Notes: generated from the letters alone by a model not told the origin. Shown: positions 35,022 through 47,361, numbered from the stretch's first letter. The stretch: DNA of 64,000 bases from Amaurobius ferox (GCA_951213105.1 OX578138.1:94371914-94435913), one strand, 5' to 3'. A program made the numbers and translations.

Positions 35022-36860
35022 ATTTTTAACACTCTATAACATATTTGAAAAGTGATTACGTTCATTATGTCTATACGTTTTTCACGATAACTGCCGTAAA
35101 AATGACTTTATCAAAAGTAAATTTTAGTATGTTGTTGAGACGGTTTGTGGGCGATACGGAAATGTAAAAGAATAATATAACCCAATTAGTTTTGGATTGA
35201 ACTCGGGATGAATAAATGGAGTACGCTGAATCCCATGAGACCTAATTTTTATATATTTTCTAAGCGAAGTTTAAATTGAAAATTTGCTTCCAAAAGTTTA
35301 GAAAATACACAACTTATCACGTAAAATATATAAAAAATTTCCAGCTAAATATGTTAGATGGTTTTCTAAATAAAAATTAAAATAATAATTACACCCATAA
35401 AATAGAAAGAGATTATGTGATCCCCTTAAAAATAAACAAGAAATATCAATCATGCATAAAGCATTGATTATGAAACACTTTGCAACTGAAATTATTAAAT
35501 ATCTGTAAAATGCGATACATTCTGCTCTGATATATTTTAACTTATCACGGTACTACAATAATTTATCATATTTGAAAACATCAAACTTCATCGAAAAAAA
35601 TGAACTTTATTCAAATGACGTCATCGAAATATAAATCGTCTGGCCGTAAAAATGACTTAATCAAAATGAAATTTTAGTATGTCGTTCAGACGGTCTGTAG
35701 GACCTATGGGAATATAAATGAATATTATCACCAAATTAGTTTTGGATTGAACCCGGATTGAAAAAATGAAAAACATTAAGCCCTATGGGACATAATTTTT
35801 CAAACATTTTTAAGCTAATTTAAAATTCACAAATTGCTTCGAAAATTTTAGGTAATATTCAAATTGTTCAATAAAATTTATAAACAAATTTAGCGAAATA
35901 TATTTAGTAGTTTTTTAAATAAAAATTAAAATAGTAATAACACCTCTTATATGAAGCGATCACGTGACCATGATATGAAAAGACCGCGTTACCCACTTCA
36001 AAATGATATATGGCATCCATCTTGTCTCAAAATCGTGATTTTTAAAGTTCTTTTTAATTCATATTGAGTTTTGTATCCGTCCGAAAACCACTTTATTTTT
36101 GCTTAAATTCTGTGCATCTACATACTGAAACAAAGCAATTACAATATATTTGAGTTTAAATGCTCATCCAAATTTTATTATTTCTACAACGGAGCCTATT
36201 TTTCACCTATGTAAAATGTCAACAGCAAAATATGTAGAATGAGTTGTATTAGAATTGCTGTATTTCTTTAACACAAAATCATTTAGTTCATGGAGTCTGC
36301 ATAGCTGATATGAATGAAATATTCATTGAATTTGCAAAGAAAAGGACGATTTTTTTCGATGAAGTTTTAAGCATAGAGTTTAATTACTTGTAGCTCTATG
36401 GTCTTAATTTTTAAATAAAATAAATTATTATAGTGTTGTGATGAATGACATGAATGGGAAATTATTTATGAATGAAATGCTGCTTTTATAGAGAAAGACA
36501 GTCGTGTTATCTTTTCTATGACGTCATTTGAATGAATTTCAGTTGTTTTTGAAGTTTTCAAATATAATAAATTATCGTAGTATTATGATAATTATAAAAT
36601 TATTACCGAGGAATGTATCACATTTTAGAGATATTTAAACCACCAGGCAATTTATATTTCAATGCCGTCATTTGAATGAAGTTCATTCTTTTCAATGAAG
36701 GTTTAAGTTTTCAAATATAATAAATTAATGTAGCATTGTGATAAGTTTTAAAATATTACCGAGGAATGTATTGCATTTTAGACATGTTTAAATAAAATTG
36801 CATTGAAGTTGGGAGGTATTTCATAATCAATGCTTTAAGCATGATTGATCTTTCTTGTTC
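35022..36860 (+). mobile_element. Family C composite, copy C3, with inverted segment
   Basis: Bases 35022-35434 are the start of a plus-oriented copy (TTTTAACACTCTATAAC). Bases 35435-35642 are the terminal segment in minus orientation (AACAAGAAATATCAATCATGC onward). Bases 35643-36860 resume plus-oriented family C and reach a normal 3' end (GCATGATTGATCTTTCTTGTT). This is best read as two or three copies joined by nested insertion or inversion, with deletion of the second copy's start. Confidence 0.7.
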
Positions 36861-36899
36861 ACAATTACACCAAATTATACTATGTTGCCATGCTCAGAA

Positions 36900-37120
36900 A
36901 ATATAAAATTTCGAAGTTTTGCTTGAATTAAAAAAGAAAATATATTTAGATCTAGATTTTTCTTTAACAAAGCCGGATATAAAGTTTTATAAAAATCTAT
37001 TTTTATTTGTGACAGTATCTTGTACACAATAATTCGACCATAGTCAGACGACAGGCAAAAAGACGAACATCACTGTAAAAAAGTTCTAAATGTTTTCAAG
37101 GAAGTCGTAAAAACAATTCT
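36900..37120. repeat. Fragment of subfamily I
   Basis: ACAAAGCCGGATATAAAGTTT and the text after it resemble 56780-57000 (ACAAAGCCAGATATAAAGTTT). Only the interior is recognisable. Confidence 0.4.
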
Positions 37121-37675
37121 TTCTCTATACTGTAAAAAATAGCATGGAAAAGTAGGAAGAACTTTAGGTTTGGAAAGACGGTGTATGAAATATTTTTCAA
37201 CTGTTTTATAAATTAGTATGTAATTTTCAAAAGGATCACTATCTATATAAAGAAATATTTAAAAACTGTGGCTGTTACGATAGATTTTAAACTATTTTGT
37301 ACAAATTTTTCTGGTAGATATATACTACATAAGTTGTGTTTTACAACTTGTATTTTGAGGTCAATTATAGGTTGTTTTCGGTACATTAAGCTAAGGAGCT
37401 AAGTGATTAGATATCACACCTTTAAGCTGGATTAGATTTTGTCTGTCTCTCTGATTGTCTGCTTGCTTCCTCTGGCGATTTTCTTTAAAACTGAACAGAT
37501 TTCTAAAATATGGATAATGGAAACATATGGCTACGTTGAAAAAATTGGTCACTTTATACAGGTTGCTAGTATACTAAAATGGTTATTTTACCATCTTTCA
37601 TAATTGCCGTGTTCTTAATAAATTTGAAATATCTATTTACATTTGAAATGAAAATTTGAAATAAATTTATAAATT
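37121..37675. other. Unassigned spacer
   Basis: No gene is seen. TTTGTCTGTCTCTCTGATTG at 37438 suggests a transposon microsatellite block but cannot be assigned. Confidence 0.35.
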
Positions 37676-38972
37676 AACAAGAAAGATCAATCATGCGTAC
37701 AACAATGATTATGAAACACTTTCCAACTACAATACAATTGCATTTAAACATTTCTAAAATGCGATACATTCTGGGGTAATATTTTTAAAATTATCACAAT
37801 ACTACAATACTTTATTATATTTGAAAACTTCATCGAAAAAAAATGAACTTTATTCAAATGAAGTCATTAAAATATAAATTGCCTGGCTCTCTATGAAAAA
37901 GCAGCAAAAATGTCATTCATAAACATTTATTCTATTCCTTTTATTCATCACAATACTACAATAACTTATTTTACTTAAAAACTTAAAACCATGTAGGTAA
38001 AAAAATTTCACTCTGTGCTTAAAACTCCACCGAAAAAGTCTGCTATATAATCGTCTGTTCTCTATGTAAAATCAATGACTGTTTTATTCATATCAACTAT
38101 ATTGCAGACTCCAGCGCTAAATAATTTTGCGGTAAAGAAATTCAGAAATTCTTATAAAACTCATCTAACAGCTTGATGTGTTTACAATCTCCGTGCTGCC
38201 CAGGCGGTGAAGTGGATAGCGTCTTCGGCTGCTTTCTAGAGGGCTCGGGTTCGAGTCACGAATAAAGCATCGGTGTTTCTTGAGGATAAAGTCAGTCTTC
38301 CTCCTTCAGGATCCTCGTCAAAATATGAAGCTGCACCACCTCCGACATTCGTCAGTGATGCGTCCTTGTAATAAACTTTGTTCTCTCGTCTTGTGTTTTT
38401 CTTCGTTCTTTCCTGCTTCCAGCGTCACTGGTCCTGAATCCACTCAATATAAATTAAAAAGAATTTTAAAAATCACGATTTTGAGACAAGATGGATGCCA
38501 TATTTTATTTTGAAAAAGGCCACGTGAGAGATCTCTTCATATAATGGTCACGTGATCGCTTCATATAAGAGGTGTAATTATTATTTTAATTTTTATTTAA
38601 AAACTACATGAATATATTTTTCTGAAATTTTTTTATATCTTTTATGGGATAATTTGATTATTTCCTAAAACTGTCGAAACAATTTGTGAATTTTAAATTC
38701 GCTTAAAAAATGTTTGAAAAATTAGGTCCCATAGGGCTCAATGTATTTCATTTTTTCAACCCGCGTTCAATCCAAAACTAATTGGGTGATATTAGTCATT
38801 TACATTCCAATAGGTCCCACAGACTGTCGGAACAACATACTAAAATTTCATTTTGATAAAGTCATTTTAAGGCAGTTATCGCGGTAACATGCAGACAGAC
38901 AGGCAGTTAGATAGACAGACAGAATGAACAAAGTCATAAACACTTTTCAACTATGTTGTAAAATGTTAAAAA
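37676..38972 (-). mobile_element. Family C element, copy C4, SINE-interrupted
   Basis: On the minus strand it runs from ACATTTTACAACATAG with its hairpin partner to TGATTGATCTTTCTTGTT. Both ends are present. About 180 bp of the expected interior is replaced by a tRNA-derived repeat at 38194-38440. Confidence 0.78.
38194..38440 (+). mobile_element. tRNA-derived SINE, third family
   Basis: The head reads GCCCAGGCGGTGAAGTGGAT with a Ser/Leu-tRNA-like A box and a B box GGGTTCGAGTCAC. A pyrimidine-rich body of about 170 bp follows, including CCTCCGACATTCGTCAGTG. It sits inside C4 with loss of host element sequence and no visible target duplication. Confidence 0.6.
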
Positions 38973-39221
38973 TAAAAATGTAAAATAACCTTTAGCATTT
39001 GAAACAAATTTCTTAAATTTCAAATAACCTTTAACGTTTGAAACCACTTAATTTAAAATACAAATTGCATTTGAAATAACATAATGCACCGTAAACAATT
39101 TAATAAATTTGTTAAAAAGAACTTGAAAAATTATAATTTAAATTTTGAACAGCCTATATATTTCATATTATTGGAAATAACGTGTGCGAAATCACTCAAG
39201 CTAAATTCGCAATATAATGTT
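38973..39221. other. Unassigned spacer
   Basis: Nothing recognised apart from AATTTCAAATAACCTTTA.C words repeated near 38986 and 39015. Confidence 0.4.
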
Positions 39222-39570
39222 TAGAAAGCATTACAGCCAAGACGTTTAAACATATCTTCCTTTTTTTATCTAAATCGCCTTTCACAGAATTGCCATAAAA
39301 TTACTTTATGCATCTGCTACCGTAATAAATTTGATACTTTCAATTTTAAAAGCATTTAAAGTCATACTAAGAAATGGGTAAAGACCAGAAATTACGCTAT
39401 CTGGAATTTTACCCACTCCTTTTCCAGATAGAAGAAGTGTTGGGGATTTATCTGCATTTTTCAAGAATTTTATTAGGATTGCCGAGTTTTTATTTATTCA
39501 GCTTTAAGTGCTTTCCTCATAAAGCGAAAGAGGAGCTAGGTTTAGAAATTGACGACGAGAAATTCTCCGC
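39222..39570 (+). repeat. Dispersed repeat family E, copy 2
   Basis: Direct-orientation partner of 24168-24530. The plus-strand frame at 39374-39607 is open here but not in the other copy, so coding is not supported. Confidence 0.65.
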
Positions 39571-40470
39571 CGCCATATCACAGAGTCATTTTTATTTTGG
39601 TGTTTAGATACGCATCGCATGGAAAGCATTGAATATGGCATCGCATAGATTTAAAATACGTACTGAAACTTTTATTTTATGGAAGTCGGAATTTGTTGAA
39701 AAAGAATGACGAAAAGAAACTTTGGAAATTGACAAATTGAAAAAGAAAACTAGCATCTAGAATATCATGTGTGATAGAATGAAAACATTTTTTATAAAAG
39801 CAGACGTGTGTGTGTGCTATCAGTTTTAGCTTACTTTAGTTAAAACTGATTTACTTCTATTATAGTGTATGTATTTGGAAAGTATTGTGATAGGTTTAAA
39901 TGTGTGTGTGTGAAATGCAAGTTTGCAAATAATTTTGATAATTTGAGCATTCTAGAACACTAAGAAGCATTTTTAAAACACTAAGAAGGATTCTATAACA
40001 CTAAGAAGATTTTTAGCATGATGAGTGTCTGTATGTATATTTGTATATATATATATATATGCATGGTTCTTTGGAAAATTCGTGTCGTAGCAGCACGAAA
40101 GTCAGGTATACCCATAGGACAGTGACCATGCGCAATCGATTGAATGAACGTGCAGCGCCCCTAGTGGCAAATTTCAAAACTTAAGGAAACTAACTTAGAA
40201 ACTAGCAGAGATAGGCTAAAACCTCCAATCACATAATGAAAGAGCGGTGTTTAATTAATGCAAGACGATAATAACTTCAATAGCGCACATATAGAAAATG
40301 TGAAAAAAAATAAACATTTTTAACCACACATACGACAGAACCTCAGTAGTATCGCAGGAGTTGCTGAATTACATGATCAAAAGATACGTTGATTTACCAA
40401 GCTTACTTGAACCAATTATCGTTTTGCACTCAATACGAACCGCTCTTGCAATTTGTACGTGACCATTTCC
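39571..40470. repeat. Spacer with family H remnant
   Basis: Bases 40130-40270 resemble 9470-9570 (AGCG.CCCTAG.GG.AAATTT and following text). TAACACTAAGAAG.AT words repeat three times at 39957-40015. A short (TA)n tract lies at 40043-40060. No gene is recognised. Confidence 0.35.
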
Positions 40471-40473
40471 TAT

Positions 40474-40522
40474 AGATATCGTTCCTATAGATACTTTTCC
40501 TATAGGTACTTTTTTATAGATA
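40474..40522 (+). repeat. Short repeat TTCCTATAGATAC
   Basis: Three to four decaying copies of TTCCTATAGATAC or TACTTTTCCTATAGGTAC. Confidence 0.7.
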
Positions 40523-40606
40523 CAAATTATTATCGGAACATTACGATGGTGTGTTTACAACTAATATGGACTTTCCCAACAACACTGTATGCATATATGT
40601 GTGAGT

Positions 40607-40737
40607 CTGTATATCTACGGCTGTATATCTACGTCTGTATATCTACGGCTGTATATCTACGTCTGTATATCTACGTCTGTATATCTACGGCTGTATATCT
40701 ACGTCTGTATATCTACTTGTGTCTGTATATCTACGTC
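40607..40737 (+). repeat. 14 bp minisatellite CTGTATATCTACGK
   Basis: About nine units in which the last base is G or T, giving GGCTG and GTCTG joints partly in alternation. Because 14 is not a multiple of 3, all three plus frames read the same repeating peptide phases, which explains the overlapping frames at 40453-40837. Not coding. Confidence 0.93.
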
Positions 40738-41364
40738 TCGGGGTTGTGCTTGTTTCTGTATTGAATGTATATACTCTGGCTCAAAGATTGTCCATCCTAC
40801 TTTGCTAAAATTTGTTAGTTTTTTTCAGTTGTACTAATGACATTTTTGTCAGTATGTTTTCACAGTTTTGACAGAAAGATACGCAATCTTGTAATAATTA
40901 GATACTGGCACTAATTAAAAACATAGAGCATTCGTGAAAAATAAAGCAGTAACACAGTATGCAGTAAGGTATCCAATTACTTTTAAAGTTTATAGGCAGA
41001 ATAAATAATTAATTATATTTTACAGTACATATTTTATGTGTTTTGGTTTCAATATGTCATGATCTTTAAATAATAAAAAGACAGATTACTTGTGATCAAG
41101 TTTGAAAAGATAGGTTCCACGTGCAAAATAATATGAGTAAAAACATAAAACCGGATTTTCTGCCACTAGAATGACACTTTGGAACAGGTGAATTTCCAGT
41201 TGCACACATAAAAAGGTAACATGATATGTTCATTTTATGCACTTGTATACCTGCTTAAATAAGTCCCTCTTAAAAAACAATTTTATGCAGGCAAGCACGT
41301 GGGTAGCTAGTAAACAGGTGGGTAGCAGGTATCAGGCGCAAACTTTCTGCAACATCACTGAGGA
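40738..41364. other. Unassigned spacer
   Basis: No gene is recognised. GTGGGTAGCTAGTAAACAGG at 41300 has a small internal repeat. Confidence 0.4.
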
Positions 41365-41756
41365 CGTGCAGCATCACCCTAACAGCATTTTTTTTTTCAC
41401 AGTGACATAAGATTCACGTCACACTGTGACTTTGGGACGTCACAGGACGTCGCAATACGTCTCGGCAATGTCATATTGAGGTCACAGCGAAGTCATTTTG
41501 ATCATTTTCATGGTCGTTTGTGACGCCGCATATTAACTTGTTTGTGACGTCTCATTGTAATTGCCATTATAATGTCGTCACATTGTTACGTGTTAATTAA
41601 ATTCTGGAAACATCACAGAATATAGTCACAATGAAGTTACAAAGTTACTAATACGTAACGTCACATAGAAGTCACAAATATAATGCCACATTGTGACCCA
41701 GGTGTCACGTGACTGGAACGTCACTGTCACACATGTGACGATCTTTGCTGTGAGGG
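41365..41756. mobile_element. TGACGTCA-rich MITE-like element
   Basis: Dense in GTGACGTCAC, TGTGAC and GTCACA words on both strands. Near the ends are CCCTAACAGCA (41377-41387) and, inverted, TGCTGTGAGGG (41746-41756), matching at 10 of 11 positions. Perfect 9 bp repeats CACTGAGGA flank the region at 41356-41364 and 41757-41765. The left repeat is 12 bp outside the CCCT end, so either the element starts at 41365 or the repeat is coincidental. No transposase is seen. Confidence 0.65.
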
Positions 41757-41765
41757 CACTGAGGA

Positions 41766-42589
41766 AGAATTGCCTTCACGGCTGAAGTTAGGAGAGAAGT
41801 CGACGCGAGTACAAATGAAATAGGAAAAATCAAGGAAAAAAGAAATGAGTGGTAGGATACTTAAAAAGTACTGTAATAATTACAGAGGAAAGAACGAATA
41901 AAGAAATACCGCAATAATACAAGGAAAGAAAGAAAGAACGCAAAAATATAAGACTGTAAATCGCCGGATGGTAAAAGTATTACATCAACAGTTTTAAAGC
42001 GTTTTTTGATTGCATGTGAAAAGCATTAATGTGGGATTGATAGAGTATGTGGCAGGAATGGACAAGGGACATGACAGGAATTGCGTAAGATTGTATAGAT
42101 GCGTAATTAGCATGCTTCAATGAGTACCACGCTTAAAATATTTTAGTGTTTAACTGTTACTGAAGTTCAGTGTCGAAACTGCACGCATCCTCCGCGAAAT
42201 TTGAGTTTGGGCCTATAGTAACGGACTATATTTAGCCTATGTTGGGCATCTATAATTTCTTGAATTCTTATTCTGAGAGTTTATCTTTAGCCATTCTACA
42301 AAATATGACCTTTTCCTTCTCCCCGTCTGATTATATTCAATAAATCCTATTTTTATCCCCTTCTCAAAAATCAACTTTCCATCTGATTCAACAAAATCAC
42401 AATTTAAGGTATGAACGTGGCTTATCAGAACGTGGCATGCAAAAAGGAATAAATAAAATTTATGAAACATTCTACGAATCCAAATACATCATATGTTCCT
42501 CTAGAACGATGTATACAATTCTAAATTAGAATTTTCTGACATCATTTCCCGCAAACAAGCTTGCTTATTTCTGCTTCCGCCCAGATCGC
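41766..42589. other. Unassigned spacer
   Basis: No gene is recognised. 41880-41945 is rich in AAAGAAAGAA-type purine words. The minus-strand frame at 42237-42470 begins with a hydrophobic stretch that looks signal-peptide-like, but I have no homology to support it. Confidence 0.35.
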
Positions 42590-42760
42590 GTAGAAATGGA
42601 ATTTTTATCAAGCTTTCAACATTCTCCGTTTTCATGATGCCGTTCGCCATGTTTATTTCAGAAACGCATTTTTCTCTGTTAAAATTTCAGAGAGGCGTTA
42701 TTTGAAATTCTTGATTGAGTTTCTATTGCAAAACATCTGGTTTTGTATATACTATAAAAT
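42590..42760 (+). repeat. Dispersed repeat family F, copy 1
   Basis: Shares with 51180-51400 the ordered words CTTTCAMCATTCTCCG, TCATG/TCAGG, CGCCATGTTTATTTCA or CGTCATGTTTATTTCA, then ATTTCAG.GA and TTGAAATYCTTGATT. Confidence 0.6.
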
Positions 42761-42994
42761 AAGAACTTCGTATACGTTATATGGAATGCTTACTTTAGTA
42801 TACTGTTGCACGGAAAACTAGAAAACGTACCAGATGCTACCTGGCATTTAGGATGCAAACGTCTGATTAAAATGCCAGCAGAGCATACAGTGAATTCTTG
42901 AAAACTGAACAACGTTTTGACGACACGACCGCTGAGAACAAAAAAGAAATAACGCATGGGCGTAATACGCCCTAAGGAAGCGCTCATAAAGAAC

Positions 42995-43379
42995 TGTTGT
43001 TGTTAAGACCCAGACCGTCCGACCTACCCGAAAGCTGTAAGGTAACTGTTTGAACGGCCGGAAAGTGCCACCCAATTAAGACCAGAAGCCAGTGGGGGAG
43101 GCATCCACAGGGACCGTACCCTTCTTTCCCTACCGCCAACATCTCGGAAGGACTTACGGACCCACATGTTTAACGTGATCGTACTCCGCGTGAACACGGC
43201 GGCAGTTGTGTCAGCGTGCAAATCCAGCGCGCAAACCACCGGACGACCGCGCCCGAAATGTGACAACAGCACGCGATGTTCCCAAGTGGTCACCCACCTA
43301 AGTACTAACCGCGACCGCTGCTGCTTGACTTCGGTGATCTAACGAGACCCGGTGTTATCAGCACGGTAGGGCCGTTGGC
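42995..43379 (-). mobile_element. 5S rRNA-headed SINE, second copy
   Basis: On the minus strand: 5S head (43379-43262), the linker CGGTGGTTTGCGCGCTGG then ATTTGCACGCTG, the body, and a tail GGTCTGGGTCTTAACAACAA. The layout matches 26109-26491. The linker is better preserved here and resembles the A-box arm of a tRNA. Flanks TCATAAAGAACT (left) and TCATCAAGAAGT (right) match at 10 of 12 positions and may be a decayed target duplication. Confidence 0.9.
43262..43379 (-). pseudogene. 5S rRNA-derived head, second copy
   Basis: About 118 nt closely matching animal 5S rRNA, with TCAAGCAGCAGCGGTCGCGG and GGTGGGTGACCACTTGGGAA in the promoter regions. It retains the T-A-G-G-T-G-G-G spacing lost in the other copy. 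Fused to the SINE body and not a functional 5S gene. Confidence 0.9.
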
Positions 43380-44097
43380 ATCATCAAGAAGTGTGTATTT
43401 CGAATACAAGGCCTATTTAATATCAACATAAAATGTGTGGTCTTTAAAACTAAAGTATAGTATAATTAGAAACTGCGATATGAAATTATTAATCTAATAT
43501 ATTTTATGTTATTTTTCGAATACCAGCTCACATCCAGAAAACAAAAAAGCGGATCTTGGATTTATACAGAATGTAAAAGAAGCGTCTTCTACTCGTAAAG
43601 TAAAATTGAAAAATTAAATTTTATCAAGATTTCATCTGAAATTTGTCTTCTTTTTATACTACTCATAATGGTAATATGATACTAAAAAAAATAGAAAAAT
43701 CTTTTAAATTTGCAGAAATAGAAAACTGGTAAACTAAATCCATTTTGTTTACGAAAAAGCTACTTTTTTGTCTGGACAAAATGTCTGCCAATTAAACAAA
43801 ACACCTTTTTTATATATTTTGTATTCGGAGATCATCTGCTCGAATGAATGGGATTTTGAAAGCAAAATGATCGACGTAATTTTGGATTTCAAGGTTTATA
43901 CGTGTTAAATGCTACACTAATTCAATTTATGTTTTACTTTATATATTCATAATATTTTAACTAATTCGAATTTTGAAAATATCGCTGAGCTGCAAGTCAG
44001 GGATCCCAAAGTACATCTGTGCGAATTTCACAGCTGTACAAAGGTTCGATTTTCCACTACAAACGACGATAACGCACAAATACAAAGTCAGGTTTTA
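43380..44097. other. Unassigned spacer
   Basis: No gene or clear repeat is seen. Confidence 0.4.
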
Positions 44098-45124
44098 TTA
44101 CTTTCCGTATATACATAATGTATAAGGAAAGTATTGCGGCGTGGTCGAAAATTCGAATTCGAGTTTTCGACGGGAGAGTACGTTTCAAGAATCCCTGATA
44201 ACGAATCAAACATTTTTGAGGTGATGTCTGTGTGTTTGTATGTGTGTGTGTGTGTGTGTGTATGTATGTGTGTGTGAAAGTATGTGTGTGTGTGTGGCAG
44301 TGAATCTTTGGAGACGATATCTCACGAACGAATAAAGCAATTTGAATGAAATTTGGTACAAAATTCACAATCCGTGAATACGGGAAGCCTATTGTTTTTA
44401 AATGTAATCGAATGCTCAGAACTCACCTAAATTTTCAAGTGAAATTTTGAAAAAATCATCAAAAAATCAAAACCTTTAATAAAGTTACGCAAATAGACAT
44501 TTCTTAGAAAACGATTTGACATAAGAGCATTTTTTTCCTTAGAAAACGATTGACATAAACTTTAGAACGCTAGCATGAACCGTTCTCGAGATATTGCACA
44601 TTTTCCAAGCAAATTTATCAAAAAATCCCATAAATTAAAAAATATATATATTAACTGTTGAGAAACATGTTCACTTTTCATATGTAATATCATTTGGTGA
44701 CATCATTCTCGTGGATCTTGCTCGTTCCATTCACATGAAAATATATTTTGAGTAATATCTTTGTATTTGAACGTCAATAGTCATTTATCTACTATCAGAA
44801 TAACTTATTTCTCTGTCCATAACGCTTGGCACGAATTTGGTTTAATGTCGCCAACTTGGCGACTTTTTTAAATGTTGCCAAATTAACGAAAATCTTGCCA
44901 AATGGATAAAATGACGCTGAATCAATGAAAATGACGACTAATCGTCGAAAATTCATTACCTTGGATATAAGTATCTACTATAAGAAAAACCCCTACTATA
45001 AGTATCTACTATAAGAATATAAGTATCTCCTATAAGAAAACCCTTTTTTTTTTTGCTGTAAAAGTAGTAAATTCATTGCATTATATAAGGAAAGTCATGT
45101 GCTGCACACATCAGATTTTTTTTT
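44098..45124 (+). mobile_element. Family A element, copy A7
   Basis: Complete, with start hairpin CTTTCCGTATATACATAATG and end TATATAAGGAAAGT, CATGTGCTGCACACAT and T run. The GT core at 44230-44297 is compound. Two local duplications are specific to this copy: GAAAACGATTTGACATAA / GAAAACGATTGACATAAAC near 44515-44560, and TAAGTATCTACTATAAGAA units near 44965-45040. The first is also in A12, so A7 and A12 form a sublineage. Confidence 0.82.
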
Positions 45125-46046
45125 ATTATGTAAGCAGTTGCTGTTCTGAAAATTTTCGAATTGAAGATTCGTCAAAAAAAGACACGCCGTAACAGCACTC
45201 AGCACACACCTCGAATACTTTTGTATTTATATCCCTATATGTGTCCATGGATTATAGTCGTGAATACAATAACTCAATAATGAATGTACGTATTTCTATG
45301 ATATTGTATGCTTGCATATATTATGAAAATACATAAAAGTAGATAAAGAATTTTATGATCCGCATGATTAGAACACAAGTTATTGGAAATAGGAGATTTT
45401 CATACCAATATTTCCTATGAGAAACAATGGTAATTTTTAGAGAAATGGTAATAGTTTAATATGTGCGGGGAGAAGGCTATTCGACATTTCTTATAAACTT
45501 TATTAAACGAATGAATTGTGTGTGTTAGCGCAATTGTATGAATGTATCAAGTTCAACTGAACTATTGCTTATTTAATTTAGTTCAAATAATACTGGAGAA
45601 CACATTTTGACATTTTATAAATCTCTGAAATTAAACCGAGTTACCTTTAGATCTGTTGAATCTGAAAATGGCTGTTAAAAAACCAGATTAACTCTAGTTT
45701 TGTTAAATATCTGTAAAACAAGCTTTGCACTACATATCCAATTAAAAAACTCACACAGGAGGCTTGTTGCTTGTAATCAGTTGCCGGAGCGTCTTAGACA
45801 AGGGTCGTATAATAGTCAGCTAACACTGCTGCTTTCGATTTACCTTCATTCCATTTTTCGAGGACAGTATAACATCTTTATGAAACCGTTCCTTGTGTAC
45901 GTCACATATAGTACCGTGATAAATCGGGCAGAAATCCATAGAGTGTGAAAAGTGTATCTTTATTGGAATGTTGCACCTATTCTTTCGTAGTGCTTCAAGA
46001 GGATTTCTGGAAATTTTTTGTAATTCCTGAATTGGTGTTCGCAATT
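45125..46046. other. Unassigned spacer
   Basis: No recognisable gene. The frames at 45700-45948 (plus) and 45820-46044 (minus) overlap on opposite strands and have no domain I can name. Confidence 0.35.
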
Positions 46047-46950
46047 AAAAAAACAATCTGATGTGGGCAGCACATGACTTTCCTTATATAATGCAATGAA
46101 TTTACTACCTTTACAGTAAAAAAAATATTATTTTTATAGTAGATATTTATATTCTTTCCAAGATATTGAATTTTCGTCAATGAGTCGTTATTTTCATTGA
46201 TTTAGGGTCATTTTTATTCATTTGGCGAGTTTTTCACTAATTTAGCATCATTTAAAAAATCGCCAATTTGGCGACATTCCGCCAAATTTGTCGCCAAAAT
46301 CTCGCCAAATGTTACGACGGAGAAATAAGTTACTCATACAGCAGATAAATGACTATTGTCGTTCAAATGCAAAAGTATTACTCAAAGTATCTTTTGTCAT
46401 GAATGAAACGAGCTAGATCTACGAGAATGATGTCACCAAATTTATCGCATGGTATTACATATGAAAAGTGAACATGTTTGTCAATAGGAAATATTTTTTT
46501 TAATTTTATATGACTTTTTGATAATTTTTTTGAAAAATTTGCAATATCTGGAGAACGGTTCATGTTAGCGTTCTAAAATTTATGTCAATCGTTTTCTAAT
46601 GACAAATTACATAAGAAATGTCGATTTGCTTAACTTTATTAGAGGTTTCGATTTTTTCAAAATTTCACTCGAAGATTTAGGGGGGTTCTGAACATTCGAT
46701 TGCGTATAAAATCAATAGGCTTACAGTGTTTATGGATTGTAATTTGTGTGCCAAATTTCGTTCGAATCGGTCCATTCGTTCGTCAGTTATCGTCTCTACA
46801 GTCTCACTGACACACACACAGACATCCCTTCAAAAACGTTTGATTCGTGTTCAGGCACGCTCGAAACGTGCTCTACCGTCGAAAACTCGAATTCGAATTT
46901 TTGACCCCGTCACAATACTGGCCTTATACATTATGTATGTAAGGAATGCA
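46047..46950 (-). mobile_element. Family A element, copy A8
   Basis: Complete. The minus-strand start hairpin is mutated (TTGCATTCCTTACATACATAA) and the other end is intact. The GT core is almost absent (46808-46820), showing that the microsatellite length is dispensable. Confidence 0.8.
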
Positions 46951-47361
46951 ACTAAGGCTAATCCATGGTTTTAAAGTTTATATTTCTGATCAGCATATTC
47001 AAATTAGTGAAAATATACTACTTTTATATCAGAGCATATTGGACGTTCTTCGGTGTAATTAAGAAACCTCTAAAAGAGCAACTTTATGGGTTTAAGCATA
47101 CGTAAATATTTAATAATATTGTATAGGAAATTTAACTGGAAGATTGCACGTCAATGTAAGTTGGTTTTTAGTAAGTCAGGATGTTATTGAACATTAATTC
47201 AGAATATGCAATTTTGGAAAGAGACAGAATTGGGTTTAAATTTCGTGTATAACCAGATTTCATTAAATATAATAGGGACTCTGATTTTTATTTCCGCACA
47301 GAAAATAAATATATTTTAGACATTCGATCCTCGTGGCCAAAAAATATTCACTCCAGCTTTG
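46951..47361. other. Unassigned spacer between A8 and A9
   Basis: Nothing recognised. Confidence 0.4.

Noticed and set aside
39374..39607. Coding exon conserved between 24.2 kb and 39.4 kb
   Set aside because: The DNA is duplicated, but the frames differ and the aligned parts contain frame-changing gaps. This fits a non-coding repeat.
40453..40837. Overlapping frames of repeating LYIYVCIST-like peptides
   Set aside because: A 14 bp minisatellite without stops gives open frames in every phase. There is no start context or domain.
42237..42470. Possible secreted peptide with a signal-like N-terminus on the minus strand
   Set aside because: A hydrophobic start alone is weak in AT-rich DNA. 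No cysteine framework, cleavage context or second exon is visible.
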